Positions 34,474-43,902 of a DNA stretch of 64,000 nucleotides are shown one piece after another. Made by a program: the position numbers and the translations under genes. The notes under the pieces are model-generated. The model had not been told where the DNA came from. It made no database searches and saw only the letters and a list, made by a program, of their open reading frames with translations. This DNA is from Jeongeupia naejangsanensis. GTDB lineage: Bacteria > Pseudomonadota > Gammaproteobacteria > Burkholderiales > Chitinibacteraceae. How positions within the stretch are numbered: position 1 is the stretch's first letter; each line of letters starts with the position of its first letter. Where the stretch lies: the NCBI RefSeq assembly GCF_016865585.1, contig NZ_JAESND010000003.1, positions 248,001-312,000 of the forward strand. The letters are read 5' to 3'.

Positions 34474-35232
34474 TTAGTCCGCGAGGTGACGGCGGAATAC
34501 CCAGCGGTGCGCATCGCTGGCGTCGGCCGAGAAAGCATAGCCCTCGAGGTTGAAACCCTGCAGCGCTTCCGGTCTGGAAACATGGTTCTGCGCCGCGTAG
34601 CGCACCATCAATCCCCGGGCGCGCTTGGCGTAGAAGCTGATGACCTTGTAGCGCCCGCCCTTGAAATCCTCGAACACCGGCTGAATGAGCCTTGGCTCGA
34701 GCTTCTTCGGCTTGACCGACTTGAAGTACTCGTCGCTGGCGAGGTTGACCAGCGTGCGTGCACCGACGGCGTTGACCGCATCGGTAATCGCCTCGCCCCA
34801 GAAGTGGTACAGATTGCTGCCGCCGGGGTTATCGAGCCGGGTGCCCATTTCCAGCCGGTAGGGCTGGATCAGGTCGAACGGCTTCAGCAGCCCGTACAAA
34901 CCGGAGAGGATGCGCAGGTGCTTGCCTAGGTAGTCGAACGCGCCGCGTTCCAGCCCGTAGGCGTCGAGCCCCTCGTAGACGTCGCCCTTGAAGGCGAATA
35001 CCGCGGGCCGCGCGTTGTGCGGCGTGAATGGTGCCTGCCAGCTCTGGTAGCGGCCGGTGTTGAGTACCGCCAGCTCGTCCGAGATCGACATCAGCTGGGA
35101 CAGTTCAGCCGGCGACTTCTGCCGAAGCACGTCGATCAGCGTCGCACTGCGGTCGAGGAAGTCGGGCTCGCTATGGCGCCGTGTCGGCAGGGCGGTGGCG
35201 TAGTCCAGCGTCTTGGCCGGCGAAATCAGCAT
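34474..35232 (-). CDS. yaaA: Peroxide stress protein YaaA
   Basis: YaaA limits free iron and DNA damage during peroxide stress and has a DNA-binding helix-hairpin-helix fold. The family start MLISPAKTLDYATAL is clear, followed by YLGKHLRILSGLYGLLKPFD, RLEMGTRLDNPGGSNLYHFW and ISFYAKRARGLMVRYA. 252 aa. It begins 17 bases after the response-regulator gene and is likely the last gene of that transcript. Confidence 0.95.
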   Translation of the reverse strand: MLISPAKTLDYATALPTRRHSEPDFLDRSATLIDVLRQKSPAELSQLMSISDELAVLNTGRYQSWQAPFTPHNARPAVFAFKGDVYEGLDAYGLERGAFDYLGKHLRILSGLYGLLKPFDLIQPYRLEMGTRLDNPGGSNLYHFWGEAITDAVNAVGARTLVNLASDEYFKSVKPKKLEPRLIQPVFEDFKGGRYKVISFYAKRARGLMVRYAAQNHVSRPEALQGFNLEGYAFSADASDAHRWVFRRHLAD

Positions 35233-35249
35233 CAGCAACGGCGTTTTCC

Positions 35250-35870
35250 TCAGACGGTGATGTTGGCGTCGCGCAGCAGCGCGGCGAGTTCCATCGCGGT
35301 CTTGACGTGCATTTTCTCGAGGATGCGGGCACGGTGGACTTCGACCGTCTTCATCGAGATCGACAGGTCGTCGGCGATCTGCTTGTTGAGCCGGCCGGTG
35401 AGGATCAGCTTCATCACTTCGCGCTCGCGCGGCGTCAGCGATTCGAGCCGGGCCTCGACGGCGTTCTTCGCCTGCCACTGCGTGCGCTTGAGCGCGTCGG
35501 CGGCAATCGAGCGCTCGACCAGATCGACGATGTCGTTGTCGTTGAACGGCTTCTCGATGAAGTCGGTCGCGCCGTCCTTGAGCGCACCGACGGCCATCGG
35601 CACGTCACCGTGGCCGGTCAGGAACACCACCGGCGGCAGGTAGGGGAACTCGCGCAGTTTCTGGAACAGCTCGAGGCCGCTCATGCCGGGCATGCGCACG
35701 TCGAGCAGCAGGCAGCTGAAGCGGTCCGGCGTGTAGTCGGCCAGCAGCGCCTCGGCGTTCGGGAAGGGCTGGACGTCGTGATTGCGGGTCGAGAACAGCC
35801 AGGCGAGGGCATCGCGCAGGGCGTCGTCGTCATCAACGATGGCAATGCGGCGGTTAGGGTTCGATGGCAT
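35250..35870 (-). CDS. FixJ-type response regulator with LuxR HTH
   Basis: Receiver domain with phosphoacceptor D57 (LLLDVRMPGMSG), T85 (FLTGHGD) and K107 (IEKPFND). A LuxR-type DNA-binding domain follows: LTPREREVMKLILTGRLNKQ, SMKTVEVHRARILEKM. 206 aa, as in FixJ and TtrR. The ATG lies 17 bases inside the kinase gene, so regulator and kinase are made together. The target promoters are unknown; ldhA and yaaA in the same run are candidates. Confidence 0.93.
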   Translation of the reverse strand: MPSNPNRRIAIVDDDDALRDALAWLFSTRNHDVQPFPNAEALLADYTPDRFSCLLLDVRMPGMSGLELFQKLREFPYLPPVVFLTGHGDVPMAVGALKDGATDFIEKPFNDNDIVDLVERSIAADALKRTQWQAKNAVEARLESLTPREREVMKLILTGRLNKQIADDLSISMKTVEVHRARILEKMHVKTAMELAALLRDANITV

Positions 35871-38088
35871 TGGGTTCCTCGCTGAACGGTACGGTAAAGA
35901 TGAAGCGGCTGCCGCCGCCTGGATTGGCTTCGACCCACATCCGGCCCTGGTGATGCTCGATGATCGAGCGGCAGATATTCAGCCCCATCCCCATACCGGT
36001 GTCCTTGGTCGTAAAGAACGGTTTGAAAAGCTGTTCGAGCTGCTCGGGCGACAGGCCCGGGCCGCGGTCGGCGATCGTCACGCGCAGGTATTCGCCGTCG
36101 CGTTCGAGCGAGATCGCCAGTGCCCGTCGCGCCGGCGGCGTCGCATCCATTGCTTCGAGTGCGTTCTTGATCAAATTAAAGATCACTTGTTCGAGCATCA
36201 CCGGGTCGGCGTACAACGACGGCAGATCGGTTGACTGCTGCAGCGAGACGTCGGCGTCACGGCGGACGATTTCGTGGCCCAGGAGGCCGAGCACCGTGTC
36301 GAGCAGGGTGCCGATTTCGCAGCGTTTGCGCGATGGCGCGCGACGCTGCACGAACTCGCGGATGCCGCGGATGATCTGGCCGGCGCGCTTGGCCTGTTCG
36401 GCCATCTTGTCGAGCGCCTGCGCCAGCTGCTTGAGGTTCGGGTCGGGGCTGCCGAGGATGTTGCGGCAGCCCGAGGCGTAACTGGCGATCGCGCCGAGCG
36501 GCTGGTTCAGCTCGTGCGCGAGGCTGGATGCCATTTCGCCCATGCTGATCAGCCGCGCGGTCTGCTGCAACGTCTCGTTCTGGCGCCGCTCGCGTTCGGC
36601 GGCGGTTTTCAGCGCGGTGATGTCGGTGGCGATTTCGAGCCAGACCGCCGAGCCGTCGACCCAGACGCTCTGGCGGCTCTTGATCTGGTACCAGCGCTTG
36701 CTGAAGATGTCGTACCACTCCGCATCGACCGGCGGTTCGGTGCGGCGTTTGACGAAGGGCACGATGCAGCAGCGGCCGCGCCAGTCCGGCAGGCCGAAGG
36801 CGCGGTCGAACTGCAGGTTGGACATCAGCAGCTCGCCGGATTCGGTATCCGACACCGCGACGGCGGCGTCGAGGCCGTTGAGCACGGTGACGAAGCGCTC
36901 GTGCGATGCCTGCAGCGCCTTGCGTTCGCGTCGCAGCTCGGTGATGTCGTACATCGCGTTCATCCAGCCGATGTGCTTGCCGTCGCCGTCGATCAGTTTG
37001 GATGCATAGAGCCGGACGTCGAAACGCTCGCCGCTCTTTTTCATGAAGCGGACCGAGAAACCGTTCGGGTCGAGCCGGCCGGCCAGGATCGCGTCGCTGG
37101 CGGCCTGGCAACGCTCGATTTCCTCGGGCGGCCAGTACGGGAACGGCGGTACCAGTCCGCCGAGTTCTTCGGCGCTGTAGCCGGTCATGTCGCAGTAGCC
37201 GCGATTGACGTGCAGGATGCGGCCGTCGAGATCGGTGGCGCGCAGGCCGGTGACCAGCGAGTTTTCCATCGCCAGCCGCAGCGCGGTTTCGCTGCGCAGC
37301 TGCGCCTCGGTGACCTCGCGCTTGCGGATGTGTCGGCGCAGCGCCCACGTCGACGCGAGCATGGCGCCGGCGAGAATGAACAGCAGCCACGGCAGCAGGT
37401 CGGCAAGCAGTGCGCGCGGCGTGTTGTAGGCGCGGGCGACCAGCGTCAGGCCGAGCGGCGGCCGGTCGAGCCGGATCGTGTAGGCCTGGTCGGCAGGATC
37501 GAACTGCCGCTGGTTCTTGGCGGCGATGGTCTTGCCGTTGGGGCCGAGCAGCGAGATCTGGTAGCGCTGGCCCAGCCACCACGGCACCTGATGCTGCAGC
37601 ATCACGTCGAGCGCGATCGTTGCGACGATGTAGTTGCCGTGGTCCGGCGTGACCGTCGTGTAGGTGACCAGCGGCTGGCCTTCGACGATCTTCAGCGAGC
37701 CCCAGCCCGTGTTGCCGTCGAAGGGCTGGGTATGGCGGGCCTGCGGCGCGGTCCAGCGGGCGCGGTCACCACCGTTGTGGATGGCCAGACCGACGATCTC
37801 GGGGTTGGTCTGGATCAGCGTCAGGACCCGGGCCTGGAACGGCGGTGCGGTGTAGTCCTGGCCGGGCAGCGTCGCGGCCAGCGCCAGCAGCGCCTCGCGG
37901 TTGGCCTCGGCCTGCTGCTCGATCGCCTGCTTCTGCCACAGCATGTCCTGCTCGAGCTGGGCCGTACGCAGCTGTTCGGTCTCGCCGCGGGTGACCAGCA
38001 GGAAACCGGCGAACAGCAGGGCGAACAGTGCGGCGATCAGCCCGGGCAGCGGTTGCAGCCAGCGGGCCGGGGTATGCGGAAAGCGCAC
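35854..38088 (-). CDS. Membrane PAS-domain sensor histidine kinase, FixL class
   Basis: GTG 38088 follows the ldhA-like stop by one base and is the only fitting start before the first helix (residues 13-33). A periplasmic sensor of about 195 residues follows, then a second helix at about 229-251, two PAS domains (about 270-385 and 400-500), a HisKA domain with H525 in SLAHELNQPLGAI and a HATPase domain with NLIKNALEAMD, DRGPGL and GMGMGLNI. 744 aa. Unlike FixL it has a large outside domain; no heme-binding residue can be assigned by eye. Signal unknown. Confidence 0.9.
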   Translation of the reverse strand: MRFPHTPARWLQPLPGLIAALFALLFAGFLLVTRGETEQLRTAQLEQDMLWQKQAIEQQAEANREALLALAATLPGQDYTAPPFQARVLTLIQTNPEIVGLAIHNGGDRARWTAPQARHTQPFDGNTGWGSLKIVEGQPLVTYTTVTPDHGNYIVATIALDVMLQHQVPWWLGQRYQISLLGPNGKTIAAKNQRQFDPADQAYTIRLDRPPLGLTLVARAYNTPRALLADLLPWLLFILAGAMLASTWALRRHIRKREVTEAQLRSETALRLAMENSLVTGLRATDLDGRILHVNRGYCDMTGYSAEELGGLVPPFPYWPPEEIERCQAASDAILAGRLDPNGFSVRFMKKSGERFDVRLYASKLIDGDGKHIGWMNAMYDITELRRERKALQASHERFVTVLNGLDAAVAVSDTESGELLMSNLQFDRAFGLPDWRGRCCIVPFVKRRTEPPVDAEWYDIFSKRWYQIKSRQSVWVDGSAVWLEIATDITALKTAAERERRQNETLQQTARLISMGEMASSLAHELNQPLGAIASYASGCRNILGSPDPNLKQLAQALDKMAEQAKRAGQIIRGIREFVQRRAPSRKRCEIGTLLDTVLGLLGHEIVRRDADVSLQQSTDLPSLYADPVMLEQVIFNLIKNALEAMDATPPARRALAISLERDGEYLRVTIADRGPGLSPEQLEQLFKPFFTTKDTGMGMGLNICRSIIEHHQGRMWVEANPGGGSRFIFTVPFSEEPNAIEP

Positions 38089-38089
38089 G

Positions 38090-39085
38090 TCAGGCGTGGA
38101 CCGCGTTGGCGAGCGGCAGGCCCTTCGCAAACGCGTCGAGGTTCTCGAACACGGTATCGGCGATATTGGTCAGCGCTTCGTGGGTCAGATAGCCCTGATG
38201 CGAGGTGATCACGACGTTCGGGAAGGTCATCAGCCGCGCCAGCGTGTCGTCCTGCAGTGCAGTACCCGACAGGTCTTCGAAGAACACGCCTTCCTCGTAC
38301 TCGTAGACGTCGAGGCCGACGCCGCCGGTCTGGCCGCTCTTGAGCGAGTCGACCAGCGCTGCGCTGTCGATCAGGCCGCCACGGCTGGTGTTGATGATGA
38401 CCGCGCCGCGTTTCATCGTCGACAGCGACTCGGCGTTGATCAGGTGGCGGGTTTCCGGGAACAGCGGCACGTGCAGCGAGATGACGTCCGCCTCGCGCAG
38501 CAGCTGGTCGAGCGGCACGAAGGTGCAGCCGAGTTCGCCGGCATGCTTGGTGTCGGGCGAGCGGTCGAACGCCAGCACGCGCATGCCGAAGCCGTTGGCG
38601 ATGCGCATCGCGGCCTGACCGATCTTGCCGGCGCCGATGACGCCAAAAGTGCGGCCGTGCAGGTTGAAGCCTTCCAGCCCTTCGAGCGAGAAGTTGCCGT
38701 CGCGCACGCGGGTGTAGGCGCGGTGCGTCTTGCGCACCAGCGTCAGCAACAGCGCGAACAGGTGTTCGGCAACGGCCTCGGGCGAGTACGCGGGGACGCG
38801 GGTCACGGTGATGCCGAGCTGTTTGGCGGCGACAAGGTCGACGCCGTTGAAGCCGGCACAGCGCAAGGCGACGTGCTTGACGCCGAGCAGCGCCAGCGCG
38901 TTCAGCGTCGATGCATCGAGCGTGTCGTTGACGAAGGGGCAGACCGCGTCGAAGCCGGCGGCGAGCGGAACGGTATTGCGGTTGAGCCGGTCGCCGAAAT
39001 AGACCAGTTCGTGGCCATAGCGGGCGTTGGCCGCGTTGAGCGACGCTTCGTCATACCGTTTGCTGTCGAATACCGCGATCCGCAT
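38090..39085 (-). CDS. ldhA: D-lactate dehydrogenase-like 2-hydroxyacid dehydrogenase
   Basis: NAD-dependent reduction of pyruvate to D-lactate is the usual reaction of this subgroup. The NAD loop is GVIGAGKIGQA. The catalytic residues are R235 (INTSRGGLID), E264 and H296 (ITSHQGYL). The early MRIAVFDSKRYDE and FNNVDL-like GFNGVDLVAA mark the fermentative LdhA branch. 331 aa. The gene leads a run with the sensor kinase, response regulator and yaaA, hinting at redox-linked control. Confidence 0.9.
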   Translation of the reverse strand: MRIAVFDSKRYDEASLNAANARYGHELVYFGDRLNRNTVPLAAGFDAVCPFVNDTLDASTLNALALLGVKHVALRCAGFNGVDLVAAKQLGITVTRVPAYSPEAVAEHLFALLLTLVRKTHRAYTRVRDGNFSLEGLEGFNLHGRTFGVIGAGKIGQAAMRIANGFGMRVLAFDRSPDTKHAGELGCTFVPLDQLLREADVISLHVPLFPETRHLINAESLSTMKRGAVIINTSRGGLIDSAALVDSLKSGQTGGVGLDVYEYEEGVFFEDLSGTALQDDTLARLMTFPNVVITSHQGYLTHEALTNIADTVFENLDAFAKGLPLANAVHA

Positions 39086-39138
39086 CGTCTTGATCCAGCC
39101 TTGTGCTGTGGTGCCGGCATGGCCGGCGGGTTGGGGCC

Positions 39139-39390
39139 TTACTGGCCGAACGGGTTGAAGCTGGCGGTGAGTTCGCGGCCGTTCCAGAAATGGCCGCTCA
39201 GCTTTTGCACCAGCACTTCGGCGCCGGCGCTGCTGCAGTCGATCGACACCGAGGCCACGAGCTTTTCGCCCAGACCTTCGGCAATCGTGACATCGCCGAC
39301 ATCGGCGGTCATGCCCAGATCGGTGAACAGGGTACGAACGTCGTCTTCGCTGGTTTCTGGCGGCAAGTTGCCGATCAGGATCGCAGTCAT
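39139..39390 (-). CDS. Small RRM-type RNA-binding protein, 83 aa
   Basis: MTAILIGNLPPETSEDDVRT gives the RNP2-like strand (ILIGNL) and first helix of an RRM. The RNP1-like part is weak (VASVSIDCSSAGAEVLV), so nucleic-acid binding is likely but not sure. The start overlaps the upstream NDUFA9-like stop (ATGA), and AGGAGA stands 6 bases from the ATG. Small single-RRM proteins are rare outside cyanobacteria and some proteobacteria. Confidence 0.75.
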   Translation of the reverse strand: MTAILIGNLPPETSEDDVRTLFTDLGMTADVGDVTIAEGLGEKLVASVSIDCSSAGAEVLVQKLSGHFWNGRELTASFNPFGQ

Positions 39391-40352
39391 TGCATGTCTC
39401 CTACAATCAGGGATTTTACGGGGGAGGGAGGGGAAGTCGGTGTCGCGCCGCGGTGCGGCGCAGCCGGCATCAGGGGCGCCAGATAGCGTGGTGCAACGGC
39501 TTCCAGCGCCTTGGGCGTCCAGCCTAGCACGGCCGGGAAACCGCCGGCAGCCACGTTGTCGATTTTCATCGAGTCGAGATTGTCGTGGGTCAAGGGCGGG
39601 TCGGGCAACAGGGCCATCAGCGTCGCTTCGAGCCGGGCGAGGGCGTCGGGGAGCGGCAGTACCGGCCGCGGGTGCTGCGACCACTGGCCGGCGAGCCGGA
39701 CCAGCTCGGCCAGCGTGTAGACCGTCGGGCCGGCAAGGTCGAGCCGCCGGTGGATCAGGTCATTGCGCCCGAGCGCGGTGGCGAAGGCGCGGCTGACGTC
39801 CTCGACCCAGACCGGCTGGAATCGGGTGGCGGCGCCTGCCAGCGGCAGTACCGGCAGCCTTTGCTGCAACCGGGCAAACAGGTTGAGGAAGTGGTCGTCG
39901 CGGCCGAACACGACCGACGGGCGGAAAATCGTCCAGTCGAGCCGGCTGGCCACGACGCAGGACTCGGCACGACCCTTGCTGCGCTGGTACATCGACGGCG
40001 CGTCGACGTCGGCGCCGAGCGCGCTCATGTGCAGATAGCGCCTGACGCCGGCGGCCTCGCACGCGGCGACGATCTTCTCGGTCAGCGCGACGTGAATGCG
40101 TTCGAAGCGTGTGGCGTCGCCGTGCAGGATGCCGACAAGGTTGATGACCGCATCCTGATCCCGGACGAGTTCGGCGAGCCGGGCGGGATCGTGGACGTCG
40201 GCCTCGACCAGTTCGAGCAGCGGCAGGACCAGCAATGCCGCGTGCTGCTCGGGATGACGTGTTGCCAGTGTTTGCGTATGGCCGGCGGCGGCAAGCCGCG
40301 CGGCGATACTGCTGCCGATGAAGCCGGTGCCGCCGATGATCAGGACACGCAT
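39387..40352 (-). CDS. NAD(P)-binding NDUFA9-like atypical SDR protein, 321 aa
   Basis: Rossmann N-terminus IIGGTGFIGSSIAARL (GGTGFIG). Typical of complex I-associated NDUFA9-type proteins are DAVINLVGILHG, VRRYLHMSALGAD, RSKGRAE and TIFRPSVVFGRDDHFLNLFA. The catalytic Tyr-x3-Lys of classical SDRs is replaced by YQRSKGRAE, which keeps the pattern. The exact role in bacteria is open. It ends in a Pro/Ser-rich tail. slt lies 8 bases upstream. Confidence 0.85.
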   Translation of the reverse strand: MRVLIIGGTGFIGSSIAARLAAAGHTQTLATRHPEQHAALLVLPLLELVEADVHDPARLAELVRDQDAVINLVGILHGDATRFERIHVALTEKIVAACEAAGVRRYLHMSALGADVDAPSMYQRSKGRAESCVVASRLDWTIFRPSVVFGRDDHFLNLFARLQQRLPVLPLAGAATRFQPVWVEDVSRAFATALGRNDLIHRRLDLAGPTVYTLAELVRLAGQWSQHPRPVLPLPDALARLEATLMALLPDPPLTHDNLDSMKIDNVAAGGFPAVLGWTPKALEAVAPRYLAPLMPAAPHRGATPTSPPSPVKSLIVGDMQ

Positions 40353-40360
40353 GATGCACC

Positions 40361-42289
40361 TCAGTTGCTGTCGCCCCCGTCGGCGCCGCCGAGGGAGTTG
40401 TCCTGAGGTGGCGTCACGAGCTTGCCGGGAATGGCGGCGAGGCGCTGGTGCAGCGTGGTGCTGGTTCCGAAGCCGGCGCCGTAGTGCTGGGCGTTGGCGA
40501 GGACCTTCTTCACGTAGTTCCGCGTCTCGTCGAAGGGAATCGTTTCAATATAGATCGCGGCGTCGAGCGCATCGTCGTTCTGCCAGTTGCGCGCCCGGCC
40601 CGGACCGGCGTTGTAGCCGGCGGTGACCAGTACCGGATGATCGTCGAGCCGGTCGAGCAGGTAGCGCAGGTAGAAGGTGCCCATGCTGACGTTGGTCGGG
40701 ATGTCGGTCACCTCGGAGAGGTCGAAGCGCTTGCGGCCCATCTTGCCGGCGACCCATTTGGCCGTCGCGGGCATCAGCTGCATCAGCCCGGCGGCGCCGG
40801 CACTCGAGCGGATGTCCGGCACGAAACGGCTTTCCTGGCGGATCAGGCCGTAGACCCAGGCCGGATCGAGGCCCTGCTCCTGCGCGGCGCGGGTGACGAC
40901 GTTGCGCCACGGATAGGGGTAGCGCAGCGTCGGATCGGACAGCGGCTTGAGGCGTTCGGCCGTGTCGATCGAGCGGTCGTACAGGCCGCGCTGATCGGCC
41001 AGCGTCGCGGCGGCGAGCATCTGGTTGTCGCTCATGCCCTTGAGCGCCCACGACCATTCGCGGGTGCCTTCGACGCGCCAGTTCTGCGCGTACAGCGCCA
41101 GTGCGCGCCGGATGCCCGGTACGTTTTCGATCGCCCGCACTTCGGCGGCTTCGGCGCGCCGGTGTTGCGGCTGCGCGCCGACGACCGGGCCGATTTCCTC
41201 GCGGGCAAGCAGGCTGTAGAAGTCGTCGCCGTCGCTCAGGTCCAGCAGCAGCGGCTGCGCTTCGGCGCCGCGGCCCTGCGCCTTCAGCGCTTCGGCTTTC
41301 CAGTAACGCCAGACCGACAGCTGCAGGTCGTCGGCCGGCATCGCGTCGATCCGGGCGAGCACGGCCTTGAAGTCGCGCACGCGCAGCGCGGCACGGACCG
41401 ACCAGAAGCGGCCGGCCTCGTCCAGCTCCGCGGTGCCGCCACGGGCGAACCAGGTGCTGGCGCTGTCGTTGTGGTTCTTGGCGGCGATCAGTCCGAGCTG
41501 CTGCCAGCCGTAGCGCTGGTCGGCCTCAGGCCAGTTGATCGATGTCGACTGGAACAGTTGCGCCGCGCGATCGGCATCCTTGCGGGCCAGCCGCTGCATC
41601 GCGTAGAGCTGCATTTCACGTGCCGCACGGCCTTCCGCAGCCGCATCGAAGACCTTGTCCGGCGTATTGGCGGCGCGCGCCAGCGATTTGGCCGAAAGTT
41701 CGGCCGGGAAGCCGACCCGGGCGGCAAGCTGGCGGGCGAGGTCGCTGCGGTTGGCGTTCAGCACCATCCGGATGCGCGTCCACGCGTTGTCCTGCGTCAG
41801 TACATTGCGGGTGAACAGCGTGTCGAACACCGGATTGCACGCATCGGCAAGCGGCTTGGCGCTGAACCACAGCGGTTTGGCCTGCGCCAGTGCGGCGACG
41901 TCGTTGCGCAGCGCGGCCGACTGGGCGGCAAAGCACTTGAGCTCGACGCTCGGGCTGTCGAGCTTCGGATACTCGATGTCGTAGGAGACCCAGTCCTGCC
42001 GCTTGCCCAGCTCCTTGAGCCAGTCGGCGCGCAGCCGTTCGGCCAGCGGCGAACCTTCGTAGCGGTTCAGGAAGGCGGCGACGTCGTCTTCGGTCAGGGT
42101 GCCGAGCTGTGCCGACAGCAGGTAATAGCGCGGGTACATCTCAAGCACCTCGCCGTCGGCATTCTTGGCGAGCTGGTTCAGTGTCGCGAGGTCGCGCGAG
42201 CGGGCCGCGTCGCGCAGCTGGCTCAGGTCGATTTGGGCCTGGGCGCACAGGCTGGCGCCGAGGGTGATCAGGGCAAGGAGCGATTTCAT
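40361..42289 (-). CDS. slt: Soluble lytic murein transglycosylase (Slt70-like)
   Basis: Cleaves peptidoglycan between MurNAc and GlcNAc with formation of 1,6-anhydroMurNAc. A signal peptide (MKSLLALITLGASLCAQA) is followed by a long alpha-superhelical U and L domain and a C-terminal SLT domain. The catalytic acid is E486 in LIRQESRFVPDIRSSAG, followed by GLMQLMPATAKWVA and VTAGYNAGPGRARNW. 642 aa, the size of Slt70. Divergent from metY. Confidence 0.94.
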   Translation of the reverse strand: MKSLLALITLGASLCAQAQIDLSQLRDAARSRDLATLNQLAKNADGEVLEMYPRYYLLSAQLGTLTEDDVAAFLNRYEGSPLAERLRADWLKELGKRQDWVSYDIEYPKLDSPSVELKCFAAQSAALRNDVAALAQAKPLWFSAKPLADACNPVFDTLFTRNVLTQDNAWTRIRMVLNANRSDLARQLAARVGFPAELSAKSLARAANTPDKVFDAAAEGRAAREMQLYAMQRLARKDADRAAQLFQSTSINWPEADQRYGWQQLGLIAAKNHNDSASTWFARGGTAELDEAGRFWSVRAALRVRDFKAVLARIDAMPADDLQLSVWRYWKAEALKAQGRGAEAQPLLLDLSDGDDFYSLLAREEIGPVVGAQPQHRRAEAAEVRAIENVPGIRRALALYAQNWRVEGTREWSWALKGMSDNQMLAAATLADQRGLYDRSIDTAERLKPLSDPTLRYPYPWRNVVTRAAQEQGLDPAWVYGLIRQESRFVPDIRSSAGAAGLMQLMPATAKWVAGKMGRKRFDLSEVTDIPTNVSMGTFYLRYLLDRLDDHPVLVTAGYNAGPGRARNWQNDDALDAAIYIETIPFDETRNYVKKVLANAQHYGAGFGTSTTLHQRLAAIPGKLVTPPQDNSLGGADGGDSN

Positions 42290-42481
42290 CGTGACTCAAC
42301 CGGCAGAGGAGCGGAAACGGGCGGGCAAGAGGCGCGCCGGGGTGATTCCGATTCTAATCCAAGCCCGAGACGGGCTGACGTGAATTGTCATGTTGCGATC
42401 CTGGCCGGCGATGACGGCTGCAGGCAACTTCGTCAGCTTGATCTGGGTTAAACGGAATAAAAATATCGATCAATAGGTATG

Positions 42482-42508
42482 AACGGTTATATGCGGCGGT
42501 GCTAGATT
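42482..42508 (+). promoter_or_regulatory. metY promoter: GGTTATATG motif overlapping -35, TAGATT -10
   Basis: AACGGTTATATG (42482-42493) ends 9 bases before a TAGATT -10-like box (42503-42508), so it covers the -35 place, which has no good hexamer of its own. The same 12-mer occurs at 44986-44997 in the yeiH-yeiE gap, and GGTTATATG again at 44971-44979. A shared LysR-type activator site is likely. Confidence 0.5.
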
Positions 42509-42567
42509 CGTTCCGATGCTGCGTGGCCGCGGTGGCCGCAGCGCTCGTTCTCCGGGAGTTTTTCTGC

Positions 42568-43842
42568 ATGCGCTTCGATACCCTGGCCATTCATGCCGGT
42601 TATAGCCCTGATCCGACCACCAAGGCGGTGGCGGTGCCGATCTACCAGACGAGCAGCTACGCCTTCGACGATACCCAGCATGCGGCCGACCTGTTCGACC
42701 TCAAGGTGGCCGGCAACATCTACACCCGCATCATGAACCCGACCACCGACGTGCTCGAAAAGCGCGTCGCCGCGCTCGAAGGCGGCATCGGCGGGCTGGC
42801 GCTGGCGTCGGGGCAGGCGGCGATCACCTATTCGATCCTGACCATCGCCGAGGCCGGCGACAACATCATCTCGATCTCGACGCTGTACGGCGGCACCTAC
42901 AACCTGTTCGCGCATACCTTGCCGCAGTACGGCATCGAAACGCGCTTCGTCGACTACCGCGATCCGGCCGCCGCCGGTGCACTGATCGACGCGAAAACCA
43001 AGGCGATCTACGTCGAGTCGATCGGCAATCCGCTCGGCAACGTCGTCGACTTCGCCGCTTTTGCCGAAGTCGCGCACGCGCACGGCATTCCGCTGATCGT
43101 CGACAACACCGTGCCGACGCCGTACATCACCCGGCCGTTCGAACATGGCGCCGACATCGTCGTGCATTCGCTGACCAAGTACATCGGCGGCCACGGCAAC
43201 AGCATCGGCGGCATCATCGTCGACTCGGGCAAGTTCCCCTGGGCCGAGCACAAGCAGCGCTTCCGCCGGCTGAACGAGCCGGACGTCAGCTATCACGGTG
43301 TCGTCTACACCGAGGCGCTCGGCGACGCGGCCTACATCGGCCGCGCCCGCGTCGTTCCGCTGCGCAATACCGGCGCGGCGATCTCGCCGTTCAATGCTTT
43401 CCTGATCCTGCAGGGGCTGGAAACGCTGGCGCTGCGGATCGAGCGCCACAGCGACAATGCGCTCAAGGTCGCCGAATACCTGCAGAACCACCGCGCGGTC
43501 GAGTGGGTCAACTACGCCGGGCTGCCGACGCACGAATCGCATGCGCTGGTGCAGCGCTACTTCGACGGCCGGGCCTCGGGGCTGCTGACCTTCGGCGTCA
43601 AGGGTGGCCGCGACGCCGGTGCGCGCTTCCAGGATGCGCTGAAACTGGTGACCCGACTGGTCAATATCGGCGACGCCAAGTCGCTGGCGTGCCACCCGGC
43701 GTCGACGACGCACCGGCAGCTCTCGCCCGAGGAGCTGAAGAAGGCGGGGGTCTCGGAAGAAACGGTGCGGCTGTCGATCGGTATCGAGCACATCGACGAC
43801 ATCATCGAGGACCTCGAACAGGCGCTCGCCGCTGCAGCATGA
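42568..43842 (+). CDS. metY: O-acetylhomoserine sulfhydrylase (MetY-type PLP enzyme)
   Basis: Makes homocysteine from O-acetylhomoserine and sulfide, direct sulfhydrylation in methionine synthesis. The PLP lysine is K204 in HSLTKYIGGHG. Other marks are YTRIMNPTTDVLEKRVAALE (first half of the sheet), ASGQAAITYSIL and VVHSLTKYIGGHGNSIGG in pieces. 424 aa matches MetY/OAH sulfhydrylase rather than the shorter MetB. GGGAG lies 9 bases from the ATG. Upstream there is no SAM-II-like fold. Confidence 0.92.
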   Translation: MRFDTLAIHAGYSPDPTTKAVAVPIYQTSSYAFDDTQHAADLFDLKVAGNIYTRIMNPTTDVLEKRVAALEGGIGGLALASGQAAITYSILTIAEAGDNIISISTLYGGTYNLFAHTLPQYGIETRFVDYRDPAAAGALIDAKTKAIYVESIGNPLGNVVDFAAFAEVAHAHGIPLIVDNTVPTPYITRPFEHGADIVVHSLTKYIGGHGNSIGGIIVDSGKFPWAEHKQRFRRLNEPDVSYHGVVYTEALGDAAYIGRARVVPLRNTGAAISPFNAFLILQGLETLALRIERHSDNALKVAEYLQNHRAVEWVNYAGLPTHESHALVQRYFDGRASGLLTFGVKGGRDAGARFQDALKLVTRLVNIGDAKSLACHPASTTHRQLSPEELKKAGVSEETVRLSIGIEHIDDIIEDLEQALAAAA

Positions 43843-43861
43843 CCGGCGTACGTTCATAAGT

Positions 43862-43888
43862 AAAAAGCGGCCCGAGGGCCGCTTTTTC
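43862..43888. terminator. Bidirectional intrinsic terminator between metY and yeiH
   Basis: AAAAAGCGGCC/GGCCGCTTTTT (11 bp) with loop CGAG and A/T runs on both sides. Confidence 0.9.
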
Positions 43889-43902
43889 GTTGCCGGATGG
43901 AC

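Noticed and set aside
36274-38208. 644-residue plus-strand frame opposite the sensor kinase
   Set aside because: Antisense of a kinase with intact HisKA and HATPase motifs.
40448-42451. 667-residue plus-strand frame opposite slt
   Set aside because: Antisense of a complete lytic transglycosylase gene; no ribosome site.
42290-42567. Possible SAM riboswitch before metY
   Set aside because: Searched by eye for GAUUU, UUGC and GCUAAA in order with a P1 stem; none found. Only the LysR-type motif is supported.
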